From the NCBI RefSeq assembly GCF_004342485.1, contig NZ_SMBU01000028.1, positions 1-64,000 of the forward strand: a stretch of DNA of 64,000 nt, written 5' to 3'. This document shows positions 44,270 to 56,595 of this stretch, one piece after another (the first letter of the stretch is position 1; every line of letters begins with the position of its first letter). This stretch comes from Roseateles saccharophilus. Its GTDB lineage: Bacteria > Pseudomonadota > Gammaproteobacteria > Burkholderiales > Burkholderiaceae_C. The notes beneath the pieces were generated by a model. The model did not search any database. It was given only the letters and a program-made list of their open reading frames with translations, and was not told the origin of the DNA. Position numbers and translations under genes: made by a program.

Positions 44270-46849
44270 TCAGCCGGATGCAGCGGGCAGCCAGAGCGTG
44301 ACCGTCGTGCCCGCGCCCACCTGGGAATGGACGGCAAGCCGGCCGCCCAGGACCTTGAGGGTTTCCTTGACGATGGCCATGCCCAGGCCGCTGCCCGGGA
44401 TATTGCCCGAGTTGTCGGCGCGGAAGAATCTCTCCCCGACGCGGGCCGCATGTTCCGGTGTCATGCCGATACCCTGGTCCGATACCGCGATGCTCACGGT
44501 GGGGGTGGCGCCGCCTTCTTCGGACAGGCCGTGTATGCGGATGCTGCCGCCCCGCGGGGAATATTTGACCGCGTTGCTCAGGACATTGACGAATACGGCC
44601 CGCAGCTTGCTGCGGTCACCCATCACCTGCGGCAATGCCGCCGGAATATCGACCAGGAGTGGCCAGCGGGCCGCGTCCAGCTTCATCGCCTCCAGCACCT
44701 CGTCGACCACCTCGGCGGCCGAAATCTTCTCGATGTTGAAGTCTTCGCCGCGCCGCGCATCGATGCGGCTCAGGTCCAGCAGTTCGTTGATGATTTCGAT
44801 CAGCCAGGCCGTCTGCTTGTGGATCGACGTCAGTATTTCGCGCAACGTCTTGCTGTCGACGTTGCGGCTGAGCACGAGCTCGCTGAACCCGTAGATCGTG
44901 GTCATCGGCGTCCGCAGTTCGTGGGCGGCGTGGGTGAGGAACTCGCTCTTCATGCGATCCACCTCGGTCTCGTGGGTGATGTCGCGGACATAGAAGAGAT
45001 GGCCGATGGCGGCCGAGTCGCCGCTGACGCCCTGGATCTGCAGCACCCTGGGATTGGGCTTCTGCAACTCCAGCGTATTCCTTCGCGCGCCGCCCCCAGC
45101 GTCATAGAGTGGCTCGGAGCAGCTCTCGAATCCCGACCAATGCTCGGCATTCCCGCCGCGGCGGCGGATATGGCCCTCCAGTTCCGCGAGTGGCCGCCCG
45201 ATCACCTGTTCGGCCGAGAGTCCGAGCATGGACAGAAACGCCGGGTTGGCGAATCGAATCTCGCGCCGCTGATCGCAGCACACCAGGCCGTCGGGGCACA
45301 GCTTGTAGATGGCCGAGATTTCCGCGGTGCGCTCGTCGACCAGGATCTCCTCCCTGTAGGTCATGCCTGTCGTCAGCAGCATGAGCGCGCCGAACAGGCC
45401 GGCGCCGAGCGTGCCGGCCACCAGCACGGCCCAGCTTTGCAGGCTGGCGTTCGACCGGGTGTATTTGGCCGTGGGCGTGATGCGCAGCTGATACTCCCGG
45501 CCGCCAAACTCGATCTTCTGGCTGTATTCGATCGGGCCGCGCGGCGCGGCGAGACCGCCGTGCAGCATCTCGCCCGAGCGAACGTCGGCCAGGGCCAGCT
45601 CGACGAGGGCGTCCCGCGGCACGAAGGCCGACACGAAATCCCCGATGCGAATGACGGTCAGCACCAGATCCTGAGCCGGCGTGTTCACCCGCTGCAGCAG
45701 CAGGGTGCCCATCTGCGAGCCTTTTTCCTGGACCAGCTTGATCGGCTCCGTGGCAACCGGTTTCCCGCTGGCCAGCGCCTGGGAAATGGCCGCCGCGCGG
45801 GCAGGGTTGGAGAACAGGTCGAAACCGACGGCCTTCTCGTTGCCCGGCAGCGGCTCGACGTAGGTGACCGGGAAATAGGCCGGCCGTTGCGCCGCAGCAA
45901 TCATCTTGCCGGCGTCGCTGCGCTCCCGGATTTCGAACTCCGGCATCGTTGCCCGCTGTTCCTGCTCGAACCCGGCACGCCGCGTCAAATGCACATGCGG
46001 TATCCACTCGATGGCCTGCAGCATCGGGAAGCGGCCCAGCGCCGGCTGCACATAGGCTTTGAATTCGACCCGCGAGACATGCGTGCTCGCCTTGGAGAAA
46101 TAGGTTTCCAGCTGCTCCAGCAGATAGGCCTGCTCGTCGAATCTCTCCTGCAGGCGCACGGCGATGCGGCCGGCCTCGTAATTGAAGGCCTGCTTCTGCC
46201 GATCCAGTTCGGTGGCGCTGGATCTCTGGTAGGCCAGGACGGCCAGGGCCAGGCACAGCACGGTGGTCGACACCACCAGCAGGCGCCGCCGGCGCCAGGC
46301 AGCAGCAGGCTTGCCGCAGAAGGCCAGCACCAGCGGAAAGAACACGACCACGCCCAATGCGTCGGCAATCCAGCGCGTCGCCCATTGCTCCCGGACGCCA
46401 TCGCCTCCCGCGAGCCCGAGCGCGACCAGGGCGATCACGGACAACGTGGCACCGACCAGCGCGGCCAACGGCGCGATCAGCAGATAGCGCCCGATCTGGC
46501 GGCCTTCGTCGAGCGCCGCGTTCGTGCCGAGCACCTGGCGCAGCAGCCGCCCGCCGATCAGCGCCTCGAGGACGGCCGCCGATGTGAGCAAGGCGGCCGC
46601 GAGTGCGCCGCCCGTCCCGGGTCCAGCATGACCCCATGCCAGCACCAGCGCGCCCAGGGCGATCCAGGGCACCGCTGACCGGCCCCACAGGTAGACGGCG
46701 GCAACGCCGATGCCTGCGGCGGGAAAGACACCTGCCGTTTCAACGGGTGGCAGTGCCAGCAGCAACCCCAGCTTGCCGGCGACGAAATATGCAAACGCGA
46801 GCCACATCCCCCATCGGATATGCCCGACCCAAGCGGGATAGCGTTTCAA
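44270..46849 (-). CDS. sensor histidine kinase: MASE1, CHASE, PAS, HisKA, HATPase
   Basis: An 859-residue kinase from TTG at 46849 (GAGGAG five bases upstream); an ATG at 46897 would add 16 residues. Membrane-embedded MASE1 region about 1-190, one more helix, a periplasmic CHASE domain about 230-400 (VSRVEFKAYVQPALGRFPML; VTYVEPLPGNEKAVGFDL), a helix about 465-490, a PAS domain about 505-630, and the phosphoacceptor His643 in FLTHAAHELRTPMTT. ATP-binding blocks NVLSNAVKYSPRGG, SDQGIGM and GSGLGMAIVKETL close the protein. No receiver domain or regulator gene is adjacent, so it is an orphan. CHASE and MASE1 sense unknown small ligands. Confidence 0.92.
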   Translation of the reverse strand: MKRYPAWVGHIRWGMWLAFAYFVAGKLGLLLALPPVETAGVFPAAGIGVAAVYLWGRSAVPWIALGALVLAWGHAGPGTGGALAAALLTSAAVLEALIGGRLLRQVLGTNAALDEGRQIGRYLLIAPLAALVGATLSVIALVALGLAGGDGVREQWATRWIADALGVVVFFPLVLAFCGKPAAAWRRRRLLVVSTTVLCLALAVLAYQRSSATELDRQKQAFNYEAGRIAVRLQERFDEQAYLLEQLETYFSKASTHVSRVEFKAYVQPALGRFPMLQAIEWIPHVHLTRRAGFEQEQRATMPEFEIRERSDAGKMIAAAQRPAYFPVTYVEPLPGNEKAVGFDLFSNPARAAAISQALASGKPVATEPIKLVQEKGSQMGTLLLQRVNTPAQDLVLTVIRIGDFVSAFVPRDALVELALADVRSGEMLHGGLAAPRGPIEYSQKIEFGGREYQLRITPTAKYTRSNASLQSWAVLVAGTLGAGLFGALMLLTTGMTYREEILVDERTAEISAIYKLCPDGLVCCDQRREIRFANPAFLSMLGLSAEQVIGRPLAELEGHIRRRGGNAEHWSGFESCSEPLYDAGGGARRNTLELQKPNPRVLQIQGVSGDSAAIGHLFYVRDITHETEVDRMKSEFLTHAAHELRTPMTTIYGFSELVLSRNVDSKTLREILTSIHKQTAWLIEIINELLDLSRIDARRGEDFNIEKISAAEVVDEVLEAMKLDAARWPLLVDIPAALPQVMGDRSKLRAVFVNVLSNAVKYSPRGGSIRIHGLSEEGGATPTVSIAVSDQGIGMTPEHAARVGERFFRADNSGNIPGSGLGMAIVKETLKVLGGRLAVHSQVGAGTTVTLWLPAASG

Positions 46850-47224
46850 GGCAACTCCTCTCGAACACGGCACCCGTCCAGGGGCCATGCGCCCCACGGA
46901 GTCAGTACACCGGCGGTCTGGTCATCGCACACATCACCGCAACGCAGGCCCCACGGACAAGCCGCTCCCCCCCGCGCCACGCTCTCGAGCACCCCACGGC
47001 CTGCGATCGGCCCGACCCGGCCGTCACAAGCGCATCCCCACGGAACCGCCCTGTAATCGGGCGCCACATCTGGTGTCAATTGAAACAATAACATCAGATT
47101 TATCAAATATCAATCCGCGCTGAGGGCAAAGCCATGCGGCGGCGGACCTCTCGACCGTGCGCGAGGCAGAAGTCACGAAGAAGAGGTGGCGCGTTGTGCG
47201 GCCGGCGCCGCGGGCAGCGCCGGG
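46850..47224. other. 375-base intergenic region with an AT-rich patch
   Basis: Lies between the kinase start and the exonuclease III stop. The half near the kinase is GC-rich without a convincing gene. At 47070-47112 there is an AT-rich stretch (GTCAATTGAAACAATAACA, then ATTTATCAAAT), unlike its surroundings. On the leftward strand TTGACA is at 47079-47074, a possible -35 of the kinase promoter, but the -10 candidate is weak (ATTACA). No RNA gene was recognised. Confidence 0.5.
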
Positions 47225-48019
47225 TTACAGCGCGAAGTCGTAATCGATGCTCAGCGGCGCGTGGTCGCTGAACATCTCGCCGGTGTAGATGGCTTCCTTC
47301 TTCGCGAGCGCGGCGACGCCGGGCGTGGCGAGGTGGTAGTCCAGCCGCCACCCGACGTTGTTGGCGCGCGCCGCGCCGCGGGCGCTCCACCAGGTGTATT
47401 GCTCGGCGCGGTCGTTCAGCGTGCGGAACACGTCGACCAAGCCTGCGCCATTCGCGCCCCCGTCGAAGAGCCGCGTCAGCCAGGCCCGCTCCTCGGGCAG
47501 GAAGCCGCTGTTCTTCTGGTTGCTACGCCAGTTCTTCAGGTCGATTTCCTTGTGCGCGATGTTGACGTCGGCGACCAGGATGAACTCACGCTCGGCCTTC
47601 AGCGCCATCAGGTGGGGGTAGAGGGCGTCGAGGAAACGGAACTTGACCTGCTGGCGCTCCTCGCCGCTGGTGCCGCTCGGAAAGTAGACGCTGATGAGGC
47701 TGAGCTTGCGGCCGGGCTTGTCGAAGCGCTTCTCGATCCAGCGGCCCTCCTGGTCGAACTCCGCAATCCCGAGGCCGGTGACGACGTCGCTCGGCGCCTC
47801 CTTCGTGTACAGGCCGACGCCCGAGTAGCCCTTCTTCTCGGCGTAGTGGAAGTGACCGGTCAGCCTGCCGCAGCTCGGGAACTGGCTCTCGACGACGTCG
47901 GCCTGGGCCTTGAGCTCCTGCACGCCGACGGCGTCGGCCTTCTGCTTGGCGAGCCAGTCGAAGAAGCCCTTGCTGGCGGCGGAACGCACGCCGTTGAGGT
48001 TGGCGGTGATGAAGCGCAT
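47225..48019 (-). CDS. xth: exodeoxyribonuclease III
   Basis: A 264-residue AP endonuclease/3' exonuclease for base excision repair, close to E. coli XthA (268). It begins MRFITANLNGVRSAASKGFFDWLA and has the metal- and substrate-binding blocks VQELKAQ (Glu), YSGVGLYTKEAP, VADVNIAHKEIDLKNW and the catalytic SDHAPLSIDY at the C terminus. The start at 48019 is the family start. In many relatives it neighbours pyrE directly; here a receptor gene lies between. Confidence 0.94.
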   Translation of the reverse strand: MRFITANLNGVRSAASKGFFDWLAKQKADAVGVQELKAQADVVESQFPSCGRLTGHFHYAEKKGYSGVGLYTKEAPSDVVTGLGIAEFDQEGRWIEKRFDKPGRKLSLISVYFPSGTSGEERQQVKFRFLDALYPHLMALKAEREFILVADVNIAHKEIDLKNWRSNQKNSGFLPEERAWLTRLFDGGANGAGLVDVFRTLNDRAEQYTWWSARGAARANNVGWRLDYHLATPGVAALAKKEAIYTGEMFSDHAPLSIDYDFAL

Positions 48020-48090
48020 CGGAAGTTGGCGGATTGACAGCGTCCCGTCAGTATCGCTTGCAGCGAAAGCACAACACCGAGGGGCTTTGC

Positions 48091-48108
48091 CGTCCCGCGA
48101 ACGGGACG
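48091..48108. promoter_or_regulatory. hairpin in the promoter region of the TonB-dependent receptor gene
   Basis: CGTCCCG (48091-48097) and CGGGACG (48102-48108) form a seven-base stem with a CGAA loop. A TACTAT at 48116-48121 follows eight bases later and may be the -10 of the receptor gene (ATG 48207), so the palindrome would cover its -35 region. It may be an operator. No Fur-like AT-rich box was seen. Confidence 0.4.
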
Positions 48109-48206
48109 TGATCTTTACTATCCCGTAGCAATCAAGAGGCATGCCGACAAATGCCCTCCGGCCCTCGCCCCCTTGTTCGTCCTACCCGTCAACCCGAGGA
48201 TCACCC

Positions 48207-50522
48207 ATGCCGAAACACCGCATTTCCCCGACCCTGCTCGCGCTAGCGCTGGGCGCGGCCTTCCCGATGCAGGCCGCCATGGCGCAGACCGCGCCGGCGC
48301 CCGAGGCCAAGAAGGATGTCAACCAGCTCGAAGCCGTCATCGTCACCGGCAGCCGCCGCGCCGAGAACCTGAAGGACGTGTCGCTGTCGATCTCGGCGAT
48401 CAAGTCCGAGGAACTGGACACCTACAACGCCAGCGGTCAGGACGTGCGTGCGCTGTCCGGCAAGGTGCCGAGCCTGAACATCGAGTCCGACTACGGCCGC
48501 ACGTTCCCGCGCTTCTATGTGCGCGGCCTGGGCAACACCGACTTCGACATGAACGCGTCCCAGCCCGTGGGCCTGGTCTATGACGACGTCGTGCAGGAAA
48601 GCATCGCGCTGAAGGGCTTCCCGGTCTTCGACATGGAGCAGGTCGAGCTGCTGCGCGGCCCGCAGGGCACGCTGTTCGGCCGCAACTCGCCGGCCGGCGT
48701 GATGAAGTTCGACTCCGCCAAGCCGACCAAGCGCCTCGAGGGCTATGCCAACTTCAGCTACGGACGCTGGAACTCCGCCAACCTGGAGGCCGCCGTCAAC
48801 GTGCCGCTGAACGACGACTGGCAGATGCGCGTCGCCGGCATCGCGCAGCACCAGGACAACCGCGTCCACAACCCGCTGCCCACCGGGACCAAGGATCTCG
48901 AGGGCTACAACGACAAGGCGCTGCGCGTGCAGGCGGCCTACAAGAACGGCGGCTTCTCGGCCCTGCTCAAGGTCCAGGCCCGCGACTACGCCGGCACCGC
49001 GACGACCTTCCGCGCCAACATCATCAAGCGCGGCACCAACGACCTCGTCGACGGCTACAGCGATGGCTACTACCCGACCGACGGCTACAACAGCCAGACG
49101 CTGAAATCCAGCGAGGTCAGCGCCCGCCTGCGCTGGGACTTCGACGGCATGTCGCTGTACTCGATCACCGCGCACGACCAGGCCAAGTTCTACAGCCGCG
49201 GCGACGTGGACGGCGGCTTCGGCTGCCGCTTCTGCAACATCCCGGACGGCCCGAGCTACCCCGGCCAGCCGGCGCTGATCCCCTTCGACGCACAGACCGC
49301 CGACGGCATCCCCTATCTGCGCCAGACGACGCAGGAGTTCCGCCTGCAGTCCAACACCGGCGACCCGCTGCAGTGGATCGGCGGCCTGTACTACTTCAAC
49401 GAGAAGCTGCAGGTGGACAGCTTCAACTTCGACAGCTTCACCGCCGGCGGCCCGCAGAACGGTTACGCGGTGCAGCACCAGGAGGCCAAGTCCTGGGCCG
49501 CGTTCGGCAACGTGAAGTACGCCGTCACGCCCGCCCTCAAGGTCACGGCGGGCCTGCGCTACACCGACGACAAGAAGGACTTCGACGCGCAGCGCACCCA
49601 GCACCCCACCCTGCCCAACATCGCCCTCGTGACGGCCCACCCCAAGTCAAGCAACTGGAGCTGGGACCTGAGCGCGAACTACAGCATCGACAAGTCCACC
49701 AGCGTGTTCACGCGCGTCGCCACCGGCTACCGCGCGCCGTCGATCCAGGGCCGCATCCTGTTCTTCGACGCATCCAGCGTCCCGGCCGGCACGTCGCCGA
49801 TCTCGATCGCCAACTCCGAGAAGGTGCTGTCCGTCGAAGCCGGCTTCAAGGCCGACCTGCTGGACAACACCGCCCGCATCACCGGCACGGTGTTCAAGTA
49901 CCGAGTGAAGGACATGCAGCTGACCGCCGGCAGCGGCTCGATCAACCAGAACCGCCTCGTCAACGCGGCCAGGGCCGAGGGCCAGGGCTTCGAGATCGAC
50001 GGCCAGGCCATCATCGCGCGCGACTGGCGCACGACGCTGGGCCTGTCTTACAACGACACGGAGATCAAGGACCCCAACCTCTACGTCGCGCCCTGCGGCA
50101 ACGCCAACTTCCAGTTCCTCCAGGCCAACACGGGCTGCACGGTGACCAATGCCGCCGGCCCGAACGGCACCGTCAGCATCAACGGCAACCCGCTGCCGCG
50201 CGCTCCGAAGTGGGTGGCGAACTGGACGCTGAAGTACAGCACCGAGATCGGCAACGGCGAACTGACCGTGCTGACCGACTGGGCCTACAAGGACAAGTAC
50301 AACATGTTCCTGTACGAGGCCAAGGAGTACACCGCCAAGGCGGCGCTGGAAGGCGGCCTGCGCGTCGGCTACGGCTGGGCCAACGGCAAGTACGAGGTGG
50401 CGGCCTATTCGCGCAACATCACCAACCACCGCCAGATCATCGCCGCCATCGACTTCGACAACCTGACCGGCATCGTCAACGAGCCGCGCAGCTACGGCGT
50501 TCAGTTCAAGGCCTCTTTCTGA
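48207..50522 (+). CDS. TonB-dependent outer-membrane receptor
   Basis: A 771-residue receptor with a signal peptide (MPKHRISPTLLALALGAAFPMQAAMA, 1-26), a plug domain (LEAVIVTGSRRAENLKDVSLSIS, about 45-150, with ELLRGPQGTLFGRNSPAGV) and a beta-barrel ending in Phe (GVQFKASF). A TonB box is probably the EAVIVTG region. The plug and barrel recall the large class of omnivorous receptors for sterols, polycyclic or plant compounds more than the siderophore type, but the ligand is unknown. It lacks an N-terminal secretin/STN domain. Single gene, ended by a strong terminator at 50575-50610. Confidence 0.93.
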   Translation: MPKHRISPTLLALALGAAFPMQAAMAQTAPAPEAKKDVNQLEAVIVTGSRRAENLKDVSLSISAIKSEELDTYNASGQDVRALSGKVPSLNIESDYGRTFPRFYVRGLGNTDFDMNASQPVGLVYDDVVQESIALKGFPVFDMEQVELLRGPQGTLFGRNSPAGVMKFDSAKPTKRLEGYANFSYGRWNSANLEAAVNVPLNDDWQMRVAGIAQHQDNRVHNPLPTGTKDLEGYNDKALRVQAAYKNGGFSALLKVQARDYAGTATTFRANIIKRGTNDLVDGYSDGYYPTDGYNSQTLKSSEVSARLRWDFDGMSLYSITAHDQAKFYSRGDVDGGFGCRFCNIPDGPSYPGQPALIPFDAQTADGIPYLRQTTQEFRLQSNTGDPLQWIGGLYYFNEKLQVDSFNFDSFTAGGPQNGYAVQHQEAKSWAAFGNVKYAVTPALKVTAGLRYTDDKKDFDAQRTQHPTLPNIALVTAHPKSSNWSWDLSANYSIDKSTSVFTRVATGYRAPSIQGRILFFDASSVPAGTSPISIANSEKVLSVEAGFKADLLDNTARITGTVFKYRVKDMQLTAGSGSINQNRLVNAARAEGQGFEIDGQAIIARDWRTTLGLSYNDTEIKDPNLYVAPCGNANFQFLQANTGCTVTNAAGPNGTVSINGNPLPRAPKWVANWTLKYSTEIGNGELTVLTDWAYKDKYNMFLYEAKEYTAKAALEGGLRVGYGWANGKYEVAAYSRNITNHRQIIAAIDFDNLTGIVNEPRSYGVQFKASF

Positions 50523-50574
50523 CCCCGCAAGACGCCATGCGGGCCTGACCCGCGACTCGGTGAAAACCAGCGAC

Positions 50575-50610
50575 GGCCCGGCCCCTTCCAGGGGCCGGGC
50601 CACTTTTTTT
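50575..50610 (+). terminator. intrinsic terminator of the TonB-dependent receptor gene
   Basis: A perfect eleven-base GC stem (GGCCCGGCCCC / GGGGCCGGGCC) with loop TTCCA is followed by AC and seven T. It lies 53 bases after the stop and 21 bases before pyrE. Confidence 0.95.
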
Positions 50611-50616
50611 GACCTC

Positions 50617-50622
50617 TAGAAT
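50617..50622 (+). promoter_or_regulatory. possible -10 box of pyrE
   Basis: TAGAAT lies eight bases before ATG 50631. If used, the mRNA would have an almost absent leader. The -35 would fall inside the terminator hairpin, so this is tentative. Confidence 0.3.
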
Positions 50623-50630
50623 CTTCAGGC

Positions 50631-51299
50631 ATGTCAGCCGCGCCCACCGATTCCCTCGCCCAGTCCTTTGTCGCCTTTGCCGTCGAGGCGGGCGTGTTGC
50701 GCTTCGGCGAGTTCAAGACCAAGGCTGGCCGGCTCAGCCCCTATTTCTTCAACGCCGGCCTGTTCGACGACGGCGCCAAGCTCGGCCGCCTGGCCAGCTT
50801 CTACGCCGAGCGCCTGATCGCCTCGGGCCTGCCCTTCGACATGATCTTCGGCCCGGCCTACAAGGGCATCACGCTGGCGGCCGCCGTCGCGATGGAACTG
50901 GCCCGCCGCGGCCACAACCTGCCCTTCGCCTACAACCGCAAGGAAGCCAAGGACCACGGCGAGGGCGGCACGCTGGTCGGCGCGCCGGTGCAGGGCCGCG
51001 TGCTGATCATCGACGACGTGATCTCCGCCGGCACCTCGGTACGCGAGTCCATCCAGATGATCGAAGCCGCCGGCGCCAAGCCCTGCGGCGTCGCCATCGC
51101 GCTGGACCGCCAGGAAAAGGCCGCCGAGAACGGCGTCGACAGCGAGCACTCGGCCGTGCAGCAGGTGCAGCAGCGCTACGGCCTGCCGGTCGTCGCCATA
51201 GCCGGCCTGGCCGACCTGCTGGCCTATCTGGACGGCGCGCCCGAGCTCGCCTCCCACCGCCCGGCCGTGCTGGCCTACCGACAGCGTTACGGAGTCTGA
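50631..51299 (+). CDS. pyrE: orotate phosphoribosyltransferase
   Basis: A 222-residue enzyme that joins orotate to PRPP, giving OMP in pyrimidine synthesis. It begins with the family N terminus ([28 protein letters not shown]), has the orotate/PRPP loop [14 protein letters not shown] and the PRPP signature [17 protein letters not shown] near residue 122-138. Bacterial PyrE is about 213 residues. Its stop overlaps the start of the next gene (TGATG). Confidence 0.95.
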   Translation: MSAAPTDSLAQSFVAFAVEAGVLRFGEFKTKAGRLSPYFFNAGLFDDGAKLGRLASFYAERLIASGLPFDMIFGPAYKGITLAAAVAMELARRGHNLPFAYNRKEAKDHGEGGTLVGAPVQGRVLIIDDVISAGTSVRESIQMIEAAGAKPCGVAIALDRQEKAAENGVDSEHSAVQQVQQRYGLPVVAIAGLADLLAYLDGAPELASHRPAVLAYRQRYGV

Positions 51300-51982
51300 T
51301 GCGCCACCTGCTCGTCGCCGGCCTGCTGTTGTTCGCGTCCGCCTCCTGGGCCCAGGAGGCCTCGCCGGGCAAGGGCATCTACACCTGCACGACGCCCGAC
51401 GGCCGGCGGCTCACCAGCGACCGCCCCATCCTCGAATGCACGTCGCGCGAGCAGCGCGTGCTCAATGCCGACGGCTCGCAGCGCGCGACGCTGCCGCCCT
51501 TCCTCAGCCCCGAGGAACGCGCCGCCAAGGAAGCCGCCGACCGCCGCGCCGCGGCCGAGCGCCTGGCCCAGCTGGACGCCGCCCGCCGCGACCGCACGCT
51601 GATGCAGCGCTACCCCAACGAGGCCGCCCACCAGCGCGCGCGCAGTCTGGCGCTGGACGACGCCAACAAAGCCACGCGCATCTCCGAACACCGCATCAAG
51701 GACCTCGGCGCCGAGCGCAAGCCGCTGCTGGACGAGGCCGAGTTCTACAAGGGCAAGCCCCTGCCGGCCAAGCTCAAGCAGGCGCTGGACGCCAACGACG
51801 CCAGCGTCGAGGCGCAGCAGGTGCTCATCGAGAACCAGAAGGCCGAGATCGTGCGCATCAACTCGCGCTTCGACGCCGAGCTGGCACGGCTGCGCAAGCT
51901 CTGGGCCGGCGCCGCGCCGGGCTCGCTGCCACCGCTGACCGAGCAGCCGAAGCCGGCTGCCAAACCCGCCGCCCCGAAGTAG
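51299..51982 (+). CDS. secreted DUF4124-type protein
   Basis: A 227-residue exported protein. Signal [19 protein letters not shown], then a DUF4124-like segment (IYTCTTPDGRRLTSDRPILEC, with two Cys likely in a disulfide), and a long alpha-helical charged region (EERAAKEAADRRAAAERLAQL) with coiled-coil character and a Pro/Ala tail. Function is unknown; the pairing with pyrE is common in related bacteria and looks co-translational. Confidence 0.82.
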   Translation: MRHLLVAGLLLFASASWAQEASPGKGIYTCTTPDGRRLTSDRPILECTSREQRVLNADGSQRATLPPFLSPEERAAKEAADRRAAAERLAQLDAARRDRTLMQRYPNEAAHQRARSLALDDANKATRISEHRIKDLGAERKPLLDEAEFYKGKPLPAKLKQALDANDASVEAQQVLIENQKAEIVRINSRFDAELARLRKLWAGAAPGSLPPLTEQPKPAAKPAAPK

Positions 51983-52000
51983 CGGCGGGGGGCTCGGCCG

Positions 52001-53452
52001 TCAACCGAGCTTTTTCTTCAACAGCTCATTGACGAGCGCCGGATTGGCCTTGCCCTTGGTCGCCTTCATCGCCTGGCCGACCAGCGCGTTGAAGGCCTTG
52101 TCCTTGCCGGCGCGGTACTCGTCGACCGATTTCTGGTTGGCGGCCAGCACCTCGTCGAGGATGGCCTCGATGGCGCCGGTGTCGCTGACCTGCTTCAGGC
52201 CCTTGGCGTCGATGACGGCGTCGACGTCACTCGCCTCGCCGCTCCAAAGCGCTTCGAACACCTGCTTGGCGGCGTTGTTCGAGATCGTGCCGTCAGAGAT
52301 GCGGGCGATCAGCCTGGCCAGCAGCTCGGGGCTGACAGGCGCGGTGTCGATCTCGCCGCCCGTGGCGTTCAGCCGCTTGCTGATCTCGCCCATCACCCAG
52401 TTGGCCACCAGCTTCGGAACCGCACCCGCGGCCTTCGCGGCCTCGTAGTAGCGCGCCGTGGGCAGGCTCTGCGTCATCATCGTCGCGTCATAGGCCGGCA
52501 AGCCATCGGCGCTCTCGAAGCGGGTGGCCATCACGGCCGGCAGCTCCGGCATCTCGCCCTTCACGCGCTCCACCCAGTCCGCACCGATGACCAGCGGCGG
52601 CAGGTCGGGGTCGGGGAAGTAGCGGTAGTCGGCCGAGTCTTCCTTGCTGCGCATCGCGCGGGTCTCGCCGGTGTCAGGGTTGTACAAGACCGTGGCCTGC
52701 TGGATCTTGCGGCCGTCCTCGATCTCGTCGATCTGCCAGTTGACCTCGTAGTTCACCGCGTCGACGAGGAAGCGGAAGCTGTTGAGGTTCTTGATCTCGC
52801 GGCGCGTGCCGAAGGGCTCGCCGGGCTTGCGCACCGACACATTGACGTCGCAGCGGAACGAGCCTTCCTGCATATTGCCGTCGCAGATACCCAGCCACAT
52901 CACGAGAGCATGCAGGGTCTTGGCGTACTCGGCCGCCTCGGCGCCCGAGCGCATGTCGGGCTCCGAGACGATCTCCAGCAGTGGCGTGCCGGCGCGGTTC
53001 AGGTCGATGCCGCTTTGCCCGTGGTAGTCCTCGTGCAGGCTCTTGCCTGCGTCTTCCTCGAGGTGGGCGCGGGTCAGGTTGACCTTGTGCCTGACGTCGC
53101 CGACGAAGAACTCCACCGCGCCGCCCTGCACCACCGGGATCTCGAACTGGCTGATCTGGTAGCCCTTGGGCAGGTCGGGGTAGAAGTAGTTCTTGCGCGC
53201 GAAGATGGACAGCGGCGCGACCTTGGCGCCCACGGCCAGGCCGAAGCGGATCGCGCGCTCCACCGCCGCGCGGTTCAGCACCGGCAGCGTGCCCGGCAGG
53301 GCCAGGTCCACGGGCGAGGCCTGGGTGTTGGGCGCCGCGCCGAAGGCGGTCGAGCTGCCGCTGAAGATCTTGCTCCGCGTCGAGAGCTGGACGTGGTTTT
53401 CGAGGCCGATGACGACCTCGTAGCCGCGGATGAGTTTGGGGGTGGTGGGCAT
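52001..53452 (-). CDS. gatB: Asp-tRNA(Asn)/Glu-tRNA(Gln) amidotransferase subunit B
   Basis: A 483-residue subunit that activates misacylated Glu-tRNA(Gln) or Asp-tRNA(Asn). It starts with [23 protein letters not shown], has [10 protein letters not shown], the kinase-like [12 protein letters not shown] near residue 275, and a C-terminal YqeY/tail domain ([14 protein letters not shown]). It is the last gene of the leftward gatCAB set; an 82-base gap containing repeat copy 3 separates it from gatA. Glutamine and/or asparagine are thus loaded by the indirect route. Confidence 0.95.
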   Translation of the reverse strand: MPTTPKLIRGYEVVIGLENHVQLSTRSKIFSGSSTAFGAAPNTQASPVDLALPGTLPVLNRAAVERAIRFGLAVGAKVAPLSIFARKNYFYPDLPKGYQISQFEIPVVQGGAVEFFVGDVRHKVNLTRAHLEEDAGKSLHEDYHGQSGIDLNRAGTPLLEIVSEPDMRSGAEAAEYAKTLHALVMWLGICDGNMQEGSFRCDVNVSVRKPGEPFGTRREIKNLNSFRFLVDAVNYEVNWQIDEIEDGRKIQQATVLYNPDTGETRAMRSKEDSADYRYFPDPDLPPLVIGADWVERVKGEMPELPAVMATRFESADGLPAYDATMMTQSLPTARYYEAAKAAGAVPKLVANWVMGEISKRLNATGGEIDTAPVSPELLARLIARISDGTISNNAAKQVFEALWSGEASDVDAVIDAKGLKQVSDTGAIEAILDEVLAANQKSVDEYRAGKDKAFNALVGQAMKATKGKANPALVNELLKKKLG

Positions 53453-53478
53453 GTTCAGATCGGACTCCGCAGAGCCGC

Positions 53479-53534
53479 CTCAAGGAGGCCGACGCCCCCT
53501 CGGGGGGCAGCGAACAAAGTGAGCGTGGGGGCCA

Positions 53535-53535
<1 letters not shown>
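53479..53535. repeat. GC-rich intergenic repeat (copy 3) between gatA and gatB
   Basis: Contains GCCCCC-TC-GGGGGGC (53494-53508) followed by a spacer AGCGAACAAAGTGAGCG and GGGGGCC. Read leftward it starts CCCCCACG, like copy 2 at 20399. Similar elements are frequent in Burkholderiales genomes. Confidence 0.6.
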
Positions 53536-55018
<1,483 letters not shown>

Positions 55019-55022
<4 letters not shown>

Positions 55023-55318
55023 TCGATGACCTTGGGAACGAGGAAGAGGCCGTCCTCGACGGCCGGGGCGCTGCGCTGGTTGAGCTCGCGCTGGTTGCTC
55101 TCGGTGACCACGTCGTCACGCAGGCGCAGCTGCACCTGCTGGATGGCCGACAGCGGCGTGTACAGCGGCTCGACGCCGGCGGTGTCGACGGCGCTCATCT
55201 GGTCCACGATCTTGAAGAAGCCGTTGAGCTGTTGCCGAAGCGCGTCGGACTCGGCCGGCTTCAGCTCCAGCCGCGCCAGATTGGCAATGCGGCTCACGTC
55301 GTCAGGGGTGAGGCTCAT
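55019..55318 (-). CDS. gatC: Asp-tRNA(Asn)/Glu-tRNA(Gln) amidotransferase subunit C
   Basis: A 99-residue subunit that stabilises Gat[22 protein letters not shown] and [19 protein letters not shown] are the typical GatC blocks. It is first in the leftward gatCAB operon and divergent from mreB, 210 bases apart. TAGGTT (leftward, 55356-55351) may be the -10 box, 33 bases before the ATG. Confidence 0.95.
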
Positions 55319-55388
55319 GAAGGGTTTTCAGATGTAAGCCTGGGGCCAGAAACCTAGTGCTGGCGGGCTAAAAACAGGGGGGTTCGGT

Positions 55389-55394
55389 TATTAT
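55389..55394 (+). promoter_or_regulatory. possible -10 box of the rod-shape operon
   Basis: TATTAT in an AT-rich island, 135 bases before the mreB ATG. No matching TTGACA-type -35 was seen. The 210-base gap also holds GC-rich sequence at 55411-55500 with weak inverted repeats. Confidence 0.35.
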
Positions 55395-55474
55395 CGCTGC
55401 CCATCTTCATGGCCTTCGGGGCTGCCCCCTCAGCGACTGATTTCGTCGCCAGCCGGGCGGCCTCGCTGCTTTAA

Positions 55475-56572
<1,098 letters not shown>

Positions 56573-56595
56573 GCAGCCAACGCGCCCCGCGCGCC

